DNA of 6,632 bases from Clostridiales bacterium (GTDB lineage Bacteria > Bacillota > Clostridia > Oscillospirales > Butyricicoccaceae), in contig DYCA01000052.1 in assembly GCA_019418305.1 (NCBI GenBank), positions 2,038 to 8,669 on the forward strand, written 5' to 3'. Every line of letters starts with the position of its first letter. Position 1 is the stretch's first letter. The notes below the pieces were generated by a model. That model was given only the letters and a program-made list of their open reading frames with translations. It was not told the DNA's origin and did no database searches. Position numbers and translations under genes: made by a program. Below are positions 1 through 6,166 of the stretch, piece after piece.

Positions 1-678
1 CCCCAGCATCCCCGCCGCCGCAATCAGGCAGACGGCAGCCAACCGCGCGGGAATAAAGTTGAAAATATCGTCCATGCGGGCGGAAAACTTGCCGAAATAC
101 TCGTATTTTTCGTTGTGGTAGCCGACCATCGAGTCGAGCGTGTTGACCGCTTTGTACAGCAGCCCCAGCGGCGCGCCGCCGATGAGCAGGAAGATGAGCG
201 GCGCGACCACGCCGTCGGTCGTGTTCTCCGCAACCGTCTCCACCGCGGCTTTGATGACGCCTGCCTCGTCCAGTTCTCCGGTGTCGCGGCCGACATACAT
301 CGCCACCGCCTTGCGTCCGTCGTCCAGCGACTGCCCCAATGCGCGATATACCGTCTTACCCGCATCGGCAAGGCATTTTCGCGCCAGAATCAGCCAGCAA
401 AGCAGCGTTTCGGCTGCAAAGCCCAGCCAGAAGTTCTGTCCGCGCAGCCAGCGCAGCGCGAAAAACGGTACGGCAAAGCTGACGCCGCACACCATCATCC
501 ACAACAGGACACCAGCGGCTGTCTCGCCGCCTTTCGTCTTGGGGAACACGCGCCGCAGGATTTTTTCAGTGAGCGACACCAGCCGCCCAATCAGGCAGGC
601 GGGATGCAAAGCGGTGTTCGGGTCGCCCAGCAGACTATCAAGCAAAAAGCCGAGCAGCACGGCACAGGTCAGGTACAT
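1..678 (-). CDS. cbiB: Adenosylcobinamide-phosphate synthase CbiB (CobD family), C-terminus cut by window edge
   Basis: The frame is open from an ATG at 678 to base 1 without a stop, giving 226 residues of a protein usually about 310-320 long. It is an integral membrane enzyme that condenses (adenosyl)cobyric acid with aminopropanol or its phosphate, using ATP, to give cobinamide (phosphate). Family motifs seen: LDSLLGDP at residues 13-20 followed by HP at 25-26, VGRDT at 129-133, VETVAENTTDGVVAPL at 146-161, YKAVNTLDSMVGY at 175-187, and FSARMDDIFNFIPARL at 198-213. Hydrophobic stretches near residues 55-76 and 156-173 fit membrane segments. The start has an AAAGGAGA ribosome site at 685-692, seven bases away. 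It overlaps the end of the cobU-like gene by 10 bases, so it is very probably co-translated. It is the last gene seen in the operon. Truncation is due only to the window boundary. Identification is secure. Confidence 0.96.
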   Translation of the reverse strand, partial: MYLTCAVLLGFLLDSLLGDPNTALHPACLIGRLVSLTEKILRRVFPKTKGGETAAGVLLWMMVCGVSFAVPFFALRWLRGQNFWLGFAAETLLCWLILARKCLADAGKTVYRALGQSLDDGRKAVAMYVGRDTGELDEAGVIKAAVETVAENTTDGVVAPLIFLLIGGAPLGLLYKAVNTLDSMVGYHNEKYEYFGKFSARMDDIFNFIPARLAAVCLIAAAGMLG

Positions 679-1004
679 GGTTTGTCTCCTTTGATATATT
701 GCGGGATGCCCGCCGTCACGCGCACGACTGCGTCCGCCTGCTCTGCCAGCGCACAGCACAGCCGCCCGACCGCCTCACGATAGGCTTCGTCCGCGCGGTC
801 AATCGGCACCACGCCGCAGCCGACTTCGTCGCAGGTGACCGCATGGCCGCGTAAAGAATCCAGCAGCGCCATCGGGTCGCGCCCGGCGGTGAGTTCCTCC
901 CACACGCGCACATGCAGATTTTCCGCAAGCGGCAGCGTCGGATACCGCATACGCGCCAGAGCGGCTTTACCCTGATGCGCCCCGCCGACAATGAGTACGG
1001 TCAT
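669..1004 (-). CDS. Short CobU-like protein (truncated adenosylcobinamide kinase/guanylyltransferase paralog)
   Basis: This encodes 111 residues, while normal CobU is about 175-185. The N-terminus looks like a CobU P-loop strand (MTVLIVGGAHQGKAALA), but the usual GGxxSGKS is changed to GGAHQGKA: the lysine (K13) is kept and the following Ser/Thr that would bind magnesium is Ala. The C-terminal half has a clear CobU signature, TCDEVGCGVVP at residues 57-67, then YREAVGRLCCALAEQADAVVRVTAGIPQYIKG. The middle segment carrying the guanylylated histidine (RHR region) is absent. The start at 1004 is chosen because it forms an ATGA overlap with the cobS stop and has GGAGGG at 1013-1018, eight bases upstream. 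A full cobU lies two genes upstream, so this is a second, divergent copy. From memory, similar short proteins occur in B12 operons of Clostridia and are annotated CobU. Its activity is unknown; it may bind nucleotide, assist CobU, or do one half-reaction. The reading frame is intact with a good start, so decay is unlikely. Confidence 0.85.
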   Translation of the reverse strand: MTVLIVGGAHQGKAALARMRYPTLPLAENLHVRVWEELTAGRDPMALLDSLRGHAVTCDEVGCGVVPIDRADEAYREAVGRLCCALAEQADAVVRVTAGIPQYIKGDKPCT

Positions 1005-1789
1005 AATATTAACCCTCCAAACGCGGCGCAAGCGAGCGCCAAAACCTCGGATACCGAAATGAAAAATCCGGCCAGGTCGCCCGTGATGCCGCCGAAAATA
1101 CAGCGGGCCAACTGTTCATGCATCCCATACCACACCAGCAGCACGATGACGAGCACCTTGCCTGCCGTCAAACCGTGCGGCACGGCATACAGCAGCAGTC
1201 CGGCTGCGGTCAGATAGAGTACAAACTCCAGCATCAACGCGATGGCGACCGCTTTTTTGTCGCTGTTTTCCGCGAACAAGTGCGCAAGGCCGGAATCCTT
1301 CGCGCAAGGCGTGAGTACGACCTTGCAGCCGCCCAGTGTACGCGCAAGTGCAAAACCGACAAGCGCCAGCGGCAGCAACGCGGGCGCGCGGTACACCTGC
1401 GCAAAGCAGCCGGTTTCGGCCAGCAAAAAGGCAATCAGCCACATCGGACCGAACGCGCCGACATGCGGGTCTTTCAAAATCGCCAGCCGCTTTTCCCGGT
1501 CGCCGTAGGAGCAGAGCGCGTCGCAGGTATCGCACAGTCCGTCCAGATGGATGCCGCCCGACACAAACAGCGGCAGCAGCGCCGCCCCGACCGCGTAGAA
1601 CAGGCCGTCCGCGGCAAAATGCGCGCAGAACGCAAACCACAGCCACTCAAGCACGCCAATCAGCACGCCGACCAGCGGCAAAAAGCCCAGCGCCCAGCGC
1701 ATTGTGCGTTTTTCCCACTGCACCTGCGGCACGGGTACGGCCGAGTACATGGAAAATGCGACCAGCAGGCCGCTCCATGCGCTTTTCAT
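1001..1789 (-). CDS. cobS: Adenosylcobinamide-GDP ribazoletransferase (cobalamin synthase) CobS
   Basis: A 262-residue polytopic membrane protein, normal length for CobS. It joins adenosylcobinamide-GDP to alpha-ribazole (phosphate), releasing GMP, in the last assembly stage of the nucleotide loop. Family motifs: GGIHLDGLCDTCDAL at residues 78-92 (the Asp-rich, metal-binding active-site segment), DREKRLAILKDPHVGAFG at 97-114, and GGITGDLAGFFISVSEV at 233-249. Hydrophobic segments near 33-55, 60-77, 115-130, 137-149, 180-202 and 211-222 are consistent with multiple membrane helices. Its ATG at 1789 overlaps the cobU stop as ATGA, with GAAAGGAGA at 1799-1807 as ribosome site. Its own stop overlaps the next gene as ATGA as well. 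Two Cys replace the more usual Ala positions in the HLDGLxDTxDA motif, which looks like ordinary variation. Identification is secure. Confidence 0.97.
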   Translation of the reverse strand: MKSAWSGLLVAFSMYSAVPVPQVQWEKRTMRWALGFLPLVGVLIGVLEWLWFAFCAHFAADGLFYAVGAALLPLFVSGGIHLDGLCDTCDALCSYGDREKRLAILKDPHVGAFGPMWLIAFLLAETGCFAQVYRAPALLPLALVGFALARTLGGCKVVLTPCAKDSGLAHLFAENSDKKAVAIALMLEFVLYLTAAGLLLYAVPHGLTAGKVLVIVLLVWYGMHEQLARCIFGGITGDLAGFFISVSEVLALACAAFGGLIL

Positions 1790-2316
1790 GCGTTTTTCTC
1801 TCCTTTCAGCGGCAGCAGAATGCCGCAGACCGACTCATAAACTGCCCCTGCCTGTTTGGCAAGCGCGCAATTCAGTGCCGCGAGGTCGCGGATATATTGC
1901 GCCGTTTCCGGCGGATAGTCAACGCCGTCGGAAAAGATTTCATCCGTCACCACGACCAGCGTTTCGCAGCAGTCTTGCAGATGCGCTATCGCTGCAAGGA
2001 TGCTGCCGAACGCCGCGTCGCCCGCGCCATCGGGCGCAAAGATTTCATTTGCCAGCAGATTGCCCAAATCCTCGAGCAGAATCCCGTCATACCGCTGGGA
2101 AAGCGATAGATTTTGCAGGCCCAGCGGACACTCAACCGTCTCAAATCCCTTTCCCTCCCGCAGCGCACGGTGCCGCGCAATACGCGCCTGTGCCGCCGCG
2201 CCAAAGGGCTGCATGGTCGCCAGATACAACCGGGAGGACGGCGCACACTCGCACAGCAAGCGCTCCGCGTGCGCAGATTTCCCACTTGCTGCACCACCAG
2301 TCACCAAAATCAGCAT
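1786..2316 (-). CDS. cobU: Adenosylcobinamide kinase / adenosylcobinamide-phosphate guanylyltransferase CobU
   Basis: A 176-residue protein, normal for CobU. It phosphorylates adenosylcobinamide and then transfers GMP from GTP to make adenosylcobinamide-GDP, the substrate of CobS. It starts with the P-loop strand MLILVTGGAASGKSAHAE (GxxxSGKS at residues 7-14), followed by YLATMQPF at 31-38 and RIARHRALREGKGFETVE at 45-62. His49 aligns with the guanylylated histidine of Salmonella CobU (His46). ILLEDLGNLLANEIF at 79-93 corresponds to the second conserved block. The C-terminal block reads VVVTDEIFSDGVDYPPET instead of the textbook NEVGxGIVP; I recall this variant from Clostridial CobU proteins. 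The ATG at 2316 is chosen because homology begins there; GGAGG lies 13 bases upstream (2330-2334), somewhat far. An in-frame GTG at 2337 is an alternative, but that would place the ribosome site inside the gene. It sits 30 bases after cobT and overlaps cobS. Confidence 0.94.
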   Translation of the reverse strand: MLILVTGGAASGKSAHAERLLCECAPSSRLYLATMQPFGAAAQARIARHRALREGKGFETVECPLGLQNLSLSQRYDGILLEDLGNLLANEIFAPDGAGDAAFGSILAAIAHLQDCCETLVVVTDEIFSDGVDYPPETAQYIRDLAALNCALAKQAGAVYESVCGILLPLKGEKNA

Positions 2317-2346
2317 ATTTTGCGCACGACCTCCCACTTATACTTT

Positions 2347-3405
2347 CTATACGAGCGGTTGATAGGCTTCTATCCCCACTTCGTCAAAACGCGGCATACC
2401 GTCATAGGCCGCAAACACCAAATCAAGCAGGCTGACCGCCGCAACCGCGCCCGTACCTTCACCCAGCCGCATACCTGCCGTGATAAACGGCTGAAGCTCC
2501 AGTTCGCGCAGCAACAGCGCGCCTGCCGGTTCCTCCGAACGATGTCCTGCAAGCAGATATCCCCGCACTTCGGGACACAACCGCACCGCGACGAGCGCCG
2601 CCGCACAGGAAATGACGCCGTCAAGCACGACAGGCAGACCGCAAGCCGCCGCGCCGAGGTATAATCCAGCCAGTCCCGCGATATCCAGCCCGCCAACCTT
2701 GTGCAGCACGTCGAGCGGGTCGCTCGGGTCGGGCCGATGCAGCGCCAGTGCGGTTTGAATCGCATGCACCTTGCGTTCCAACCCTTCCGAGGACAGGCCC
2801 GCACCGCGGCCGGTCACGGTTTCCACGTCCGCGCCGGTCAGTACAGCGGTCACGGCGGCACTCGTCGTCGTGTTGCCGATGCCCATTTCGCCGCCGCACA
2901 GCAGGTCATACCCCTGCGCGGCGCACCACTGCGCCAGCTCTATTCCCGTTTCAACGGCCCGCACGGCCTCCGCTCGCGTCATAGCGGCCTCCTTTGTCAT
3001 ATCCGCCGTGCCGTACCGGATTTTGCGATGCAAAATCCTTTCCCCCTGCACGTCGCGCGCCACGCCGATATCCACCGGAAAGGTGTCCATCCCGATATGA
3101 CGCGCCATCAGGCAAACTGCCGACTGGCCGCGTCCCATGTTTTCGGTCACGGTCGCGGTGACCTCCTGCCCGCACTGAGTCACGCCTTGCGCGACCACGC
3201 CGTTATCCGCGCAGAACATCACAACCGCGCGCTTGGCAATCGAGGGACGCGGCGTGCGCCGGATGGCGGCAATCTGCGCGACTGCATCCTGCAACAGCCC
3301 CAGACTGCCCAGCGGCATCGCAATATCGGAAAAACGCTGCGCCGCCTGCGCGCGGCTGTCCTCGCATAGCGGGCGCACCGCTGCAATCCCCTGCTGCAAA
3401 TCCAT
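2347..3405 (-). CDS. cobT: Nicotinate-nucleotide--dimethylbenzimidazole phosphoribosyltransferase CobT
   Basis: A 352-residue cytosolic enzyme (Salmonella CobT has 356). It transfers phosphoribose from nicotinate mononucleotide to 5,6-dimethylbenzimidazole or another base, giving alpha-ribazole 5'-phosphate for CobS. Motifs: PLGSLG at residues 31-36, VVMFCADNGVVAQGV at 61-75, GGEMGIGNTTTSAA at 171-184, GGLDIAGLAG at 238-247, SEEPAG at 290-295 and RLGEGTGA at 313-320. Glu173 and Glu316 match the two glutamates known in the Salmonella active site (Glu174 and the general base Glu317). The frame is open further upstream to 3525 inside cbiA, but those residues are not CobT-like. The start at 3405 fits best: AAAGGA at 3414-3419 lies eight bases upstream. 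An ATG at 3414 that would overlap the cbiA stop as ATGA is possible but has no spacing to that site. The gap to cbiA is five bases. The lower-ligand base made here cannot be read from the sequence. Confidence 0.96.
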   Translation of the reverse strand: MDLQQGIAAVRPLCEDSRAQAAQRFSDIAMPLGSLGLLQDAVAQIAAIRRTPRPSIAKRAVVMFCADNGVVAQGVTQCGQEVTATVTENMGRGQSAVCLMARHIGMDTFPVDIGVARDVQGERILHRKIRYGTADMTKEAAMTRAEAVRAVETGIELAQWCAAQGYDLLCGGEMGIGNTTTSAAVTAVLTGADVETVTGRGAGLSSEGLERKVHAIQTALALHRPDPSDPLDVLHKVGGLDIAGLAGLYLGAAACGLPVVLDGVISCAAALVAVRLCPEVRGYLLAGHRSEEPAGALLLRELELQPFITAGMRLGEGTGAVAAVSLLDLVFAAYDGMPRFDEVGIEAYQPLV

Positions 3406-3410
3406 GTTCT

Positions 3411-4751
3411 TCATCCTTTCTGCGCCGAGCGGCGCACGAACTGCGCGGCAAACGCCGGGTTTGCCCGGAAATACAGGTGCGGAAAGCCCGCATACAGTGT
3501 ATCGCTTGTATGAATGCACGTCCACGCGCGGCCGTTTGGCTTTCTGGCGTCAAAATCCACGCCCTCATCGCTCGACACCGCATAATGGAACACATGCGCG
3601 CGCATCTGCTCCCCTGCGCGGCACAGCAGGTTATCCCGCCGCGCGGTCAGCGTCACATAGCCGAAGGGCTGTAGCTTTTTGGTCAAATGCGCATCCGCAT
3701 CGATGACACCGGCCATTTCCGTCCCGTCCAGCGTGCGGTGCAGATAGAGAAAGCCGCCGCATTCCGCAATCGTCGGCAGACCGCCGCGCACGGCGGCACG
3801 GATGCTTTCGCACATTGTGCGGTTTGCCGCCAGACGCGCCGCGTGCAGTTCAGGATATCCCCCGCCGAGATACAGGCCGTCGATTCCGTCCGGCAGTTTT
3901 TCGTCTGCAAGCGGGGAAAACGGCACCAGCTCCGCGCCGAGCGCCCGCAGCACGTCAAAATTATCCGCATAGTAAAAACAGAACGCGCGGTCCTGCGCGA
4001 CCGCGATACGCACCGGCTTGTCCGCCACCGGCGCCACCGGCGCAGTCTCGTCCGCAAGCGGCGGCGCAGTACGCGCGAGCGCCAGCAGACCGTCAAGGTC
4101 CAGCCCTTCCATAGCCGCATCGGCCAGCCGGTCGATTCTTTGCTGCAAGTCTCCGATTTCCGCCGCAGTCACAAGGCCGAGGTGTCGGTCGGGGATTTCC
4201 GCATCCGGTGCCGGCGGCAAAAAACCGTAAACCGGCAGGCCCGCTTTTTCCGCGATTGCCCGATAAAACGGGTACATTGCCGCGGTTACGCCGTTGAGAA
4301 TCACCCCGGCAAGCGTGTTCGGCGCAAAATCCCGAAACCCTTTGATTTCCGCCGCGAGTGATAGCGACTGCCCACGCGGACGGACGATGAGCACCGCAGG
4401 CGTATCGGTCGCGCACGCGACATGCGCCGCCGAAGCCGTGTCGGTCGTGCCGGAAACACCGTCGTAAAAGCCCATCACACCCTCGATGATGCCGATGCCG
4501 CCCGTCGGGATGTGACGCGCCAGCTGCCCGCGCACCTCGTCCTCGTCCACGAAAAATAAATCGAGGTTGCGGCTTGGAATGCCGAGCGCCTCGGTATGGA
4601 ACATCGGGTCGATGTAATCCGGCCCGCACTTGAAGGCCGCAAGCGGCACACCGCGGCGCTGCAAAGCACGCAGCAGCGCGGTCGTGACCGTCGTCTTGCC
4701 GCAGCCCGAGCCGGTGCTCGCCAGCAGCAGGCGGGGCGCATTATTCTGCAT
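3411..4751 (-). CDS. cbiA: Cobyrinate a,c-diamide synthase CbiA (CobB family)
   Basis: A 446-residue protein, usual length for CbiA. It uses ATP and glutamine to amidate the a and c carboxylates of (cobalt-)cobyrinate. The N-terminal synthetase domain has a dethiobiotin-synthetase-like P-loop, STGSGCGKTT at residues 12-21, then KCGPDYIDP at 41-49, EGVMGFYDG at 90-98 and LIVRPRG at 121-127. The C-terminal class I-like glutaminase domain has DGLYLGGGYPELHAA at 291-305 and AECGGFLYL at 329-337, with Cys331 as the likely nucleophile; His425 in GFPHLYFRANP is the likely catalytic histidine. A short Ala/Pro linker near 232-245 (PVAPVA), encoded by a 9-base tandem repeat around 4026-4043, joins the domains. 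The usual RGHEFHYS block reads RAHVFHYA at 384-391, a modest departure. GGAGG at 4760-4764 is eight bases before the ATG, which overlaps the end of cbiET by 11 bases. CobB of the aerobic pathway is the same family; the neighbours favour the CbiA name. Confidence 0.96.
   Translation of the reverse strand: MQNNAPRLLLASTGSGCGKTTVTTALLRALQRRGVPLAAFKCGPDYIDPMFHTEALGIPSRNLDLFFVDEDEVRGQLARHIPTGGIGIIEGVMGFYDGVSGTTDTASAAHVACATDTPAVLIVRPRGQSLSLAAEIKGFRDFAPNTLAGVILNGVTAAMYPFYRAIAEKAGLPVYGFLPPAPDAEIPDRHLGLVTAAEIGDLQQRIDRLADAAMEGLDLDGLLALARTAPPLADETAPVAPVADKPVRIAVAQDRAFCFYYADNFDVLRALGAELVPFSPLADEKLPDGIDGLYLGGGYPELHAARLAANRTMCESIRAAVRGGLPTIAECGGFLYLHRTLDGTEMAGVIDADAHLTKKLQPFGYVTLTARRDNLLCRAGEQMRAHVFHYAVSSDEGVDFDARKPNGRAWTCIHTSDTLYAGFPHLYFRANPAFAAQFVRRSAQKG
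3414..3419 (-). promoter_or_regulatory. Ribosome binding site that fixes the cobT start
   Basis: Reads AAAGGA on the minus strand, eight bases before the ATG at 3405. The same bases directly abut a competing ATG at 3414, leaving it no spacing, so the downstream start is preferred. The site overlaps the last codons and stop region of cbiA, so cobT translation is probably coupled to cbiA. Confidence 0.7.
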
Positions 4752-5934
4752 CTTTTCCCCCTCCCGACAGAATGAATACCGGGTTGAGCGCGGTCATCAT
4801 AGTATACGGCCCGACGGCGCGCCCGCGCGACGCGGCCAGCTGGGACACCTCGACACCCGCAAAGCCGAGGTCAAGGAGCGCATGCCGCGTCTCTTCCAGC
4901 GTTTCCAGCGCAATTGCAGTCACAACCACGCGCACGGCAGGATTTTTGCTCCTAGCCAGCTCCAGAATGCGCCGCATTGCGCCGCCGCTGCCACCGACGA
5001 ACACACAGTCCGGCGCGGGCAGCGCCTCCAGCGCTTCGGGGGCGCGCCCTGCTATCACTTGCACGTTATATCCGCCCAGCTTGCGACGGTTTTCTTCCAG
5101 CAGTGCCTGCGCGTCCGTGTCCCGCTCGACCGCGTATACCATGCCGTCGCACGCGCGGCGGGCAAGCTCCAGCGTCATCGCGCCCGTACCCGCGCCTACA
5201 TCCCAAATCGTGTCGTCCGGCTGCACGGCCAGCCGTGCGCATGCCGTCCAGCGCACTTCCTCCTTGGTCATGGGCACCTTAGCCCGCATGAACATGCTGT
5301 CACGCAGGGGTTCGGCCGCGTTTACCGCACCGGGATGCGCAATCAGCAGCACGGCGAGGTCGCCGCAAGGCTGCGCGGCAAGTACTTCTGCCGTCGCAGT
5401 CTGCACACGCTCGCTCTCCATACCAAGATTTTCTCCCAGATGAACGGTCAGCCCGCCGAGTCCCGCATCCACAAGTGTCCGGCACACGGTCTGCGCGTTC
5501 TGCGCTCCGCCGGTCAGCACAAACACCTTTTTGTGATAGCTGACCGCACCGAGAATGCTGCCCGCGCGCCCGTGCAGGCTGCGCACGCACACATCGTCAT
5601 AGGAAACACCCAGCTTTGCACAAAAATATTGCAGACTGGACAGGCCGCACACCAGCCGAACGTCCCCGTGCGGTGCAAGCTGCTCCCGCAGCCGCGCCGC
5701 CGCGCTGAAAAAGCCCACGTCGCCCGAAACCAGCACCGCGACCGTTTGTCCATTTGCCCCCACCGCGCGCGCGGCGAGTTCGGTAAACGGACAAATCTCC
5801 GTCTCCGGCCCGATGGACGCAAGCCGATGCGTGGCAAGCACGGCATCCGCCGCATCCAGCGCTCGGTGGGCTTCACCGGTCAACGTGTCCGGTGTGCCCA
5901 TCCCTGCGCCGATGATAAAAAAGAGGCGATTCAT
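4741..5934 (-). CDS. cbiET: Fused CbiE-CbiT: cobalt-precorrin-7 C5-methyltransferase / cobalt-precorrin-6B C15-methyltransferase (decarboxylating)
   Basis: A 397-residue two-domain cytosolic protein, matching the length of CobL-type fusions. Residues 1 to about 205 form CbiE, a tetrapyrrole methylase: start FFIIGAGMGTPDTLTGEA, VSGDVGFFS at 69-77 and CGLSSLQYFCAKLGVSYDD at 96-114. Residues from about 215 to 390 form CbiT, a Rossmann-fold methyltransferase: MTKEEVRW at 222-229, SAM-binding motif I DVGAGTGAMTLELA at 245-258, acidic YAVERD at 267-272 and FVGGSGGAMRRIL at 312-324. Together they methylate C5 and C15 and decarboxylate the C12 acetate side chain. The aerobic enzyme is CobL; cobalt-precorrin substrates are assumed because the setting looks anaerobic. 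The start at 5934 has AGGAG at 5942-5946, seven bases upstream. It is the first cob gene after a 232-base gap and overlaps cbiA by 11 bases, so it probably heads the transcript or follows hemL by read-through. Confidence 0.95.
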   Translation of the reverse strand: MNRLFFIIGAGMGTPDTLTGEAHRALDAADAVLATHRLASIGPETEICPFTELAARAVGANGQTVAVLVSGDVGFFSAAARLREQLAPHGDVRLVCGLSSLQYFCAKLGVSYDDVCVRSLHGRAGSILGAVSYHKKVFVLTGGAQNAQTVCRTLVDAGLGGLTVHLGENLGMESERVQTATAEVLAAQPCGDLAVLLIAHPGAVNAAEPLRDSMFMRAKVPMTKEEVRWTACARLAVQPDDTIWDVGAGTGAMTLELARRACDGMVYAVERDTDAQALLEENRRKLGGYNVQVIAGRAPEALEALPAPDCVFVGGSGGAMRRILELARSKNPAVRVVVTAIALETLEETRHALLDLGFAGVEVSQLAASRGRAVGPYTMMTALNPVFILSGGGKDAE

Positions 5935-6166
5935 TTCCGTTCTCCTTTCGGTAAGAGCGATAGCGCCCGCGCCCCTCTGGGGCAGGCAACCGCGAAAGTT
6001 GTTCTGATTCCGCGAGGTGGGCGGCAGACAGAAGCAGGAAACGCATTTTGCGCGCGCAGCGCGCCCTCAAGGGAAAGAGAGTGATTGACAAGAGGGCGAA
6101 AACCGCAGGTTGTCGCCCTCTTGCCCGCCTGCGGCGCGCAGCCGCACCGTTCCTGTGTCACGAACG
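5935..6166 (-). other. Structured non-coding gap between hemL and cbiET
   Basis: No gene is supported in these 232 bases. On the minus strand the region forms the 3' trailer of hemL and the leader of cbiET. It contains several inverted repeats: 6130-6135 with 6141-6146 (TGCGGC/GCCGCA), the strong hairpin 6089-6123, 6050-6055 with 6059-6064 (GCGCGC arms), and 5971-5975 with 5979-5983 (GCCCC/GGGGC). The ribosome site of cbiET lies at its end. I looked for the B12-box core GCCACTG of cobalamin riboswitches on the minus strand and do not see it. No convincing -35/-10 promoter pair was found. The region might be an intergenic repeat element or a terminator/leader pair; sequence alone cannot decide. 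Confidence 0.6.
6089..6123 (-). terminator. Strong hairpin after hemL, possible terminator or RNA-processing structure
   Basis: Perfect 11-base arms at 6089-6099 and 6113-6123 (CAAGAGGGCGA with TCGCCCTCTTG). The 13-base interior adds a further four-base stem (AACC at 6101-6104 with GGTT at 6108-6111) capped by three bases. It lies about 45 bases after the hemL stop. On the minus strand it is followed by a pyrimidine-rich but not continuous U tract (UCAAUCACUCUCUUUCCC), so it is not a textbook intrinsic terminator. On the plus strand no U tract follows and no plus gene exists. Partial termination between hemL and the cob genes, or 3'-end protection of the hemL message, are both possible. Confidence 0.45.

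Noticed and set aside
115..783. Plus-strand open frames opposite cbiB and the cobU-like gene
   Set aside because: They are shadows of genes with clear family motifs on the minus strand and show no domain signature of their own.
4026..4043. Two tandem copies of a 9-base unit inside cbiA
   Set aside because: In frame, encoding the Pro-Val-Ala repeats of an interdomain linker; a small coding repeat rather than a regulatory or mobile element.
4630..6084. A 484-codon open frame on the plus strand opposite cbiET
   Set aside because: It lies antisense to a gene with unmistakable CbiE and CbiT motifs, has low-complexity Arg/His/Gln/Ala-rich content and no recognisable domain. Long antisense frames are expected in GC-rich coding DNA.
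6085..6090. TTGACA on the plus strand resembling a -35 box
   Set aside because: No matching -10 at the right spacing and no plus-strand gene downstream; it sits inside the edge of the hairpin region.
5873..6091. A 72-codon minus-strand frame spanning the gap and the start of cbiET
   Set aside because: It overlaps the cbiET start in another frame, is Arg/Ser-rich without a domain, and runs through hairpin-forming sequence. I see no convincing ribosome site for it, so a leader peptide cannot be supported.
5935..6166. Cobalamin riboswitch upstream of cbiET
   Set aside because: The B12-box core GCCACTG is not present on the minus strand here, and I cannot identify the conserved core helices by eye.
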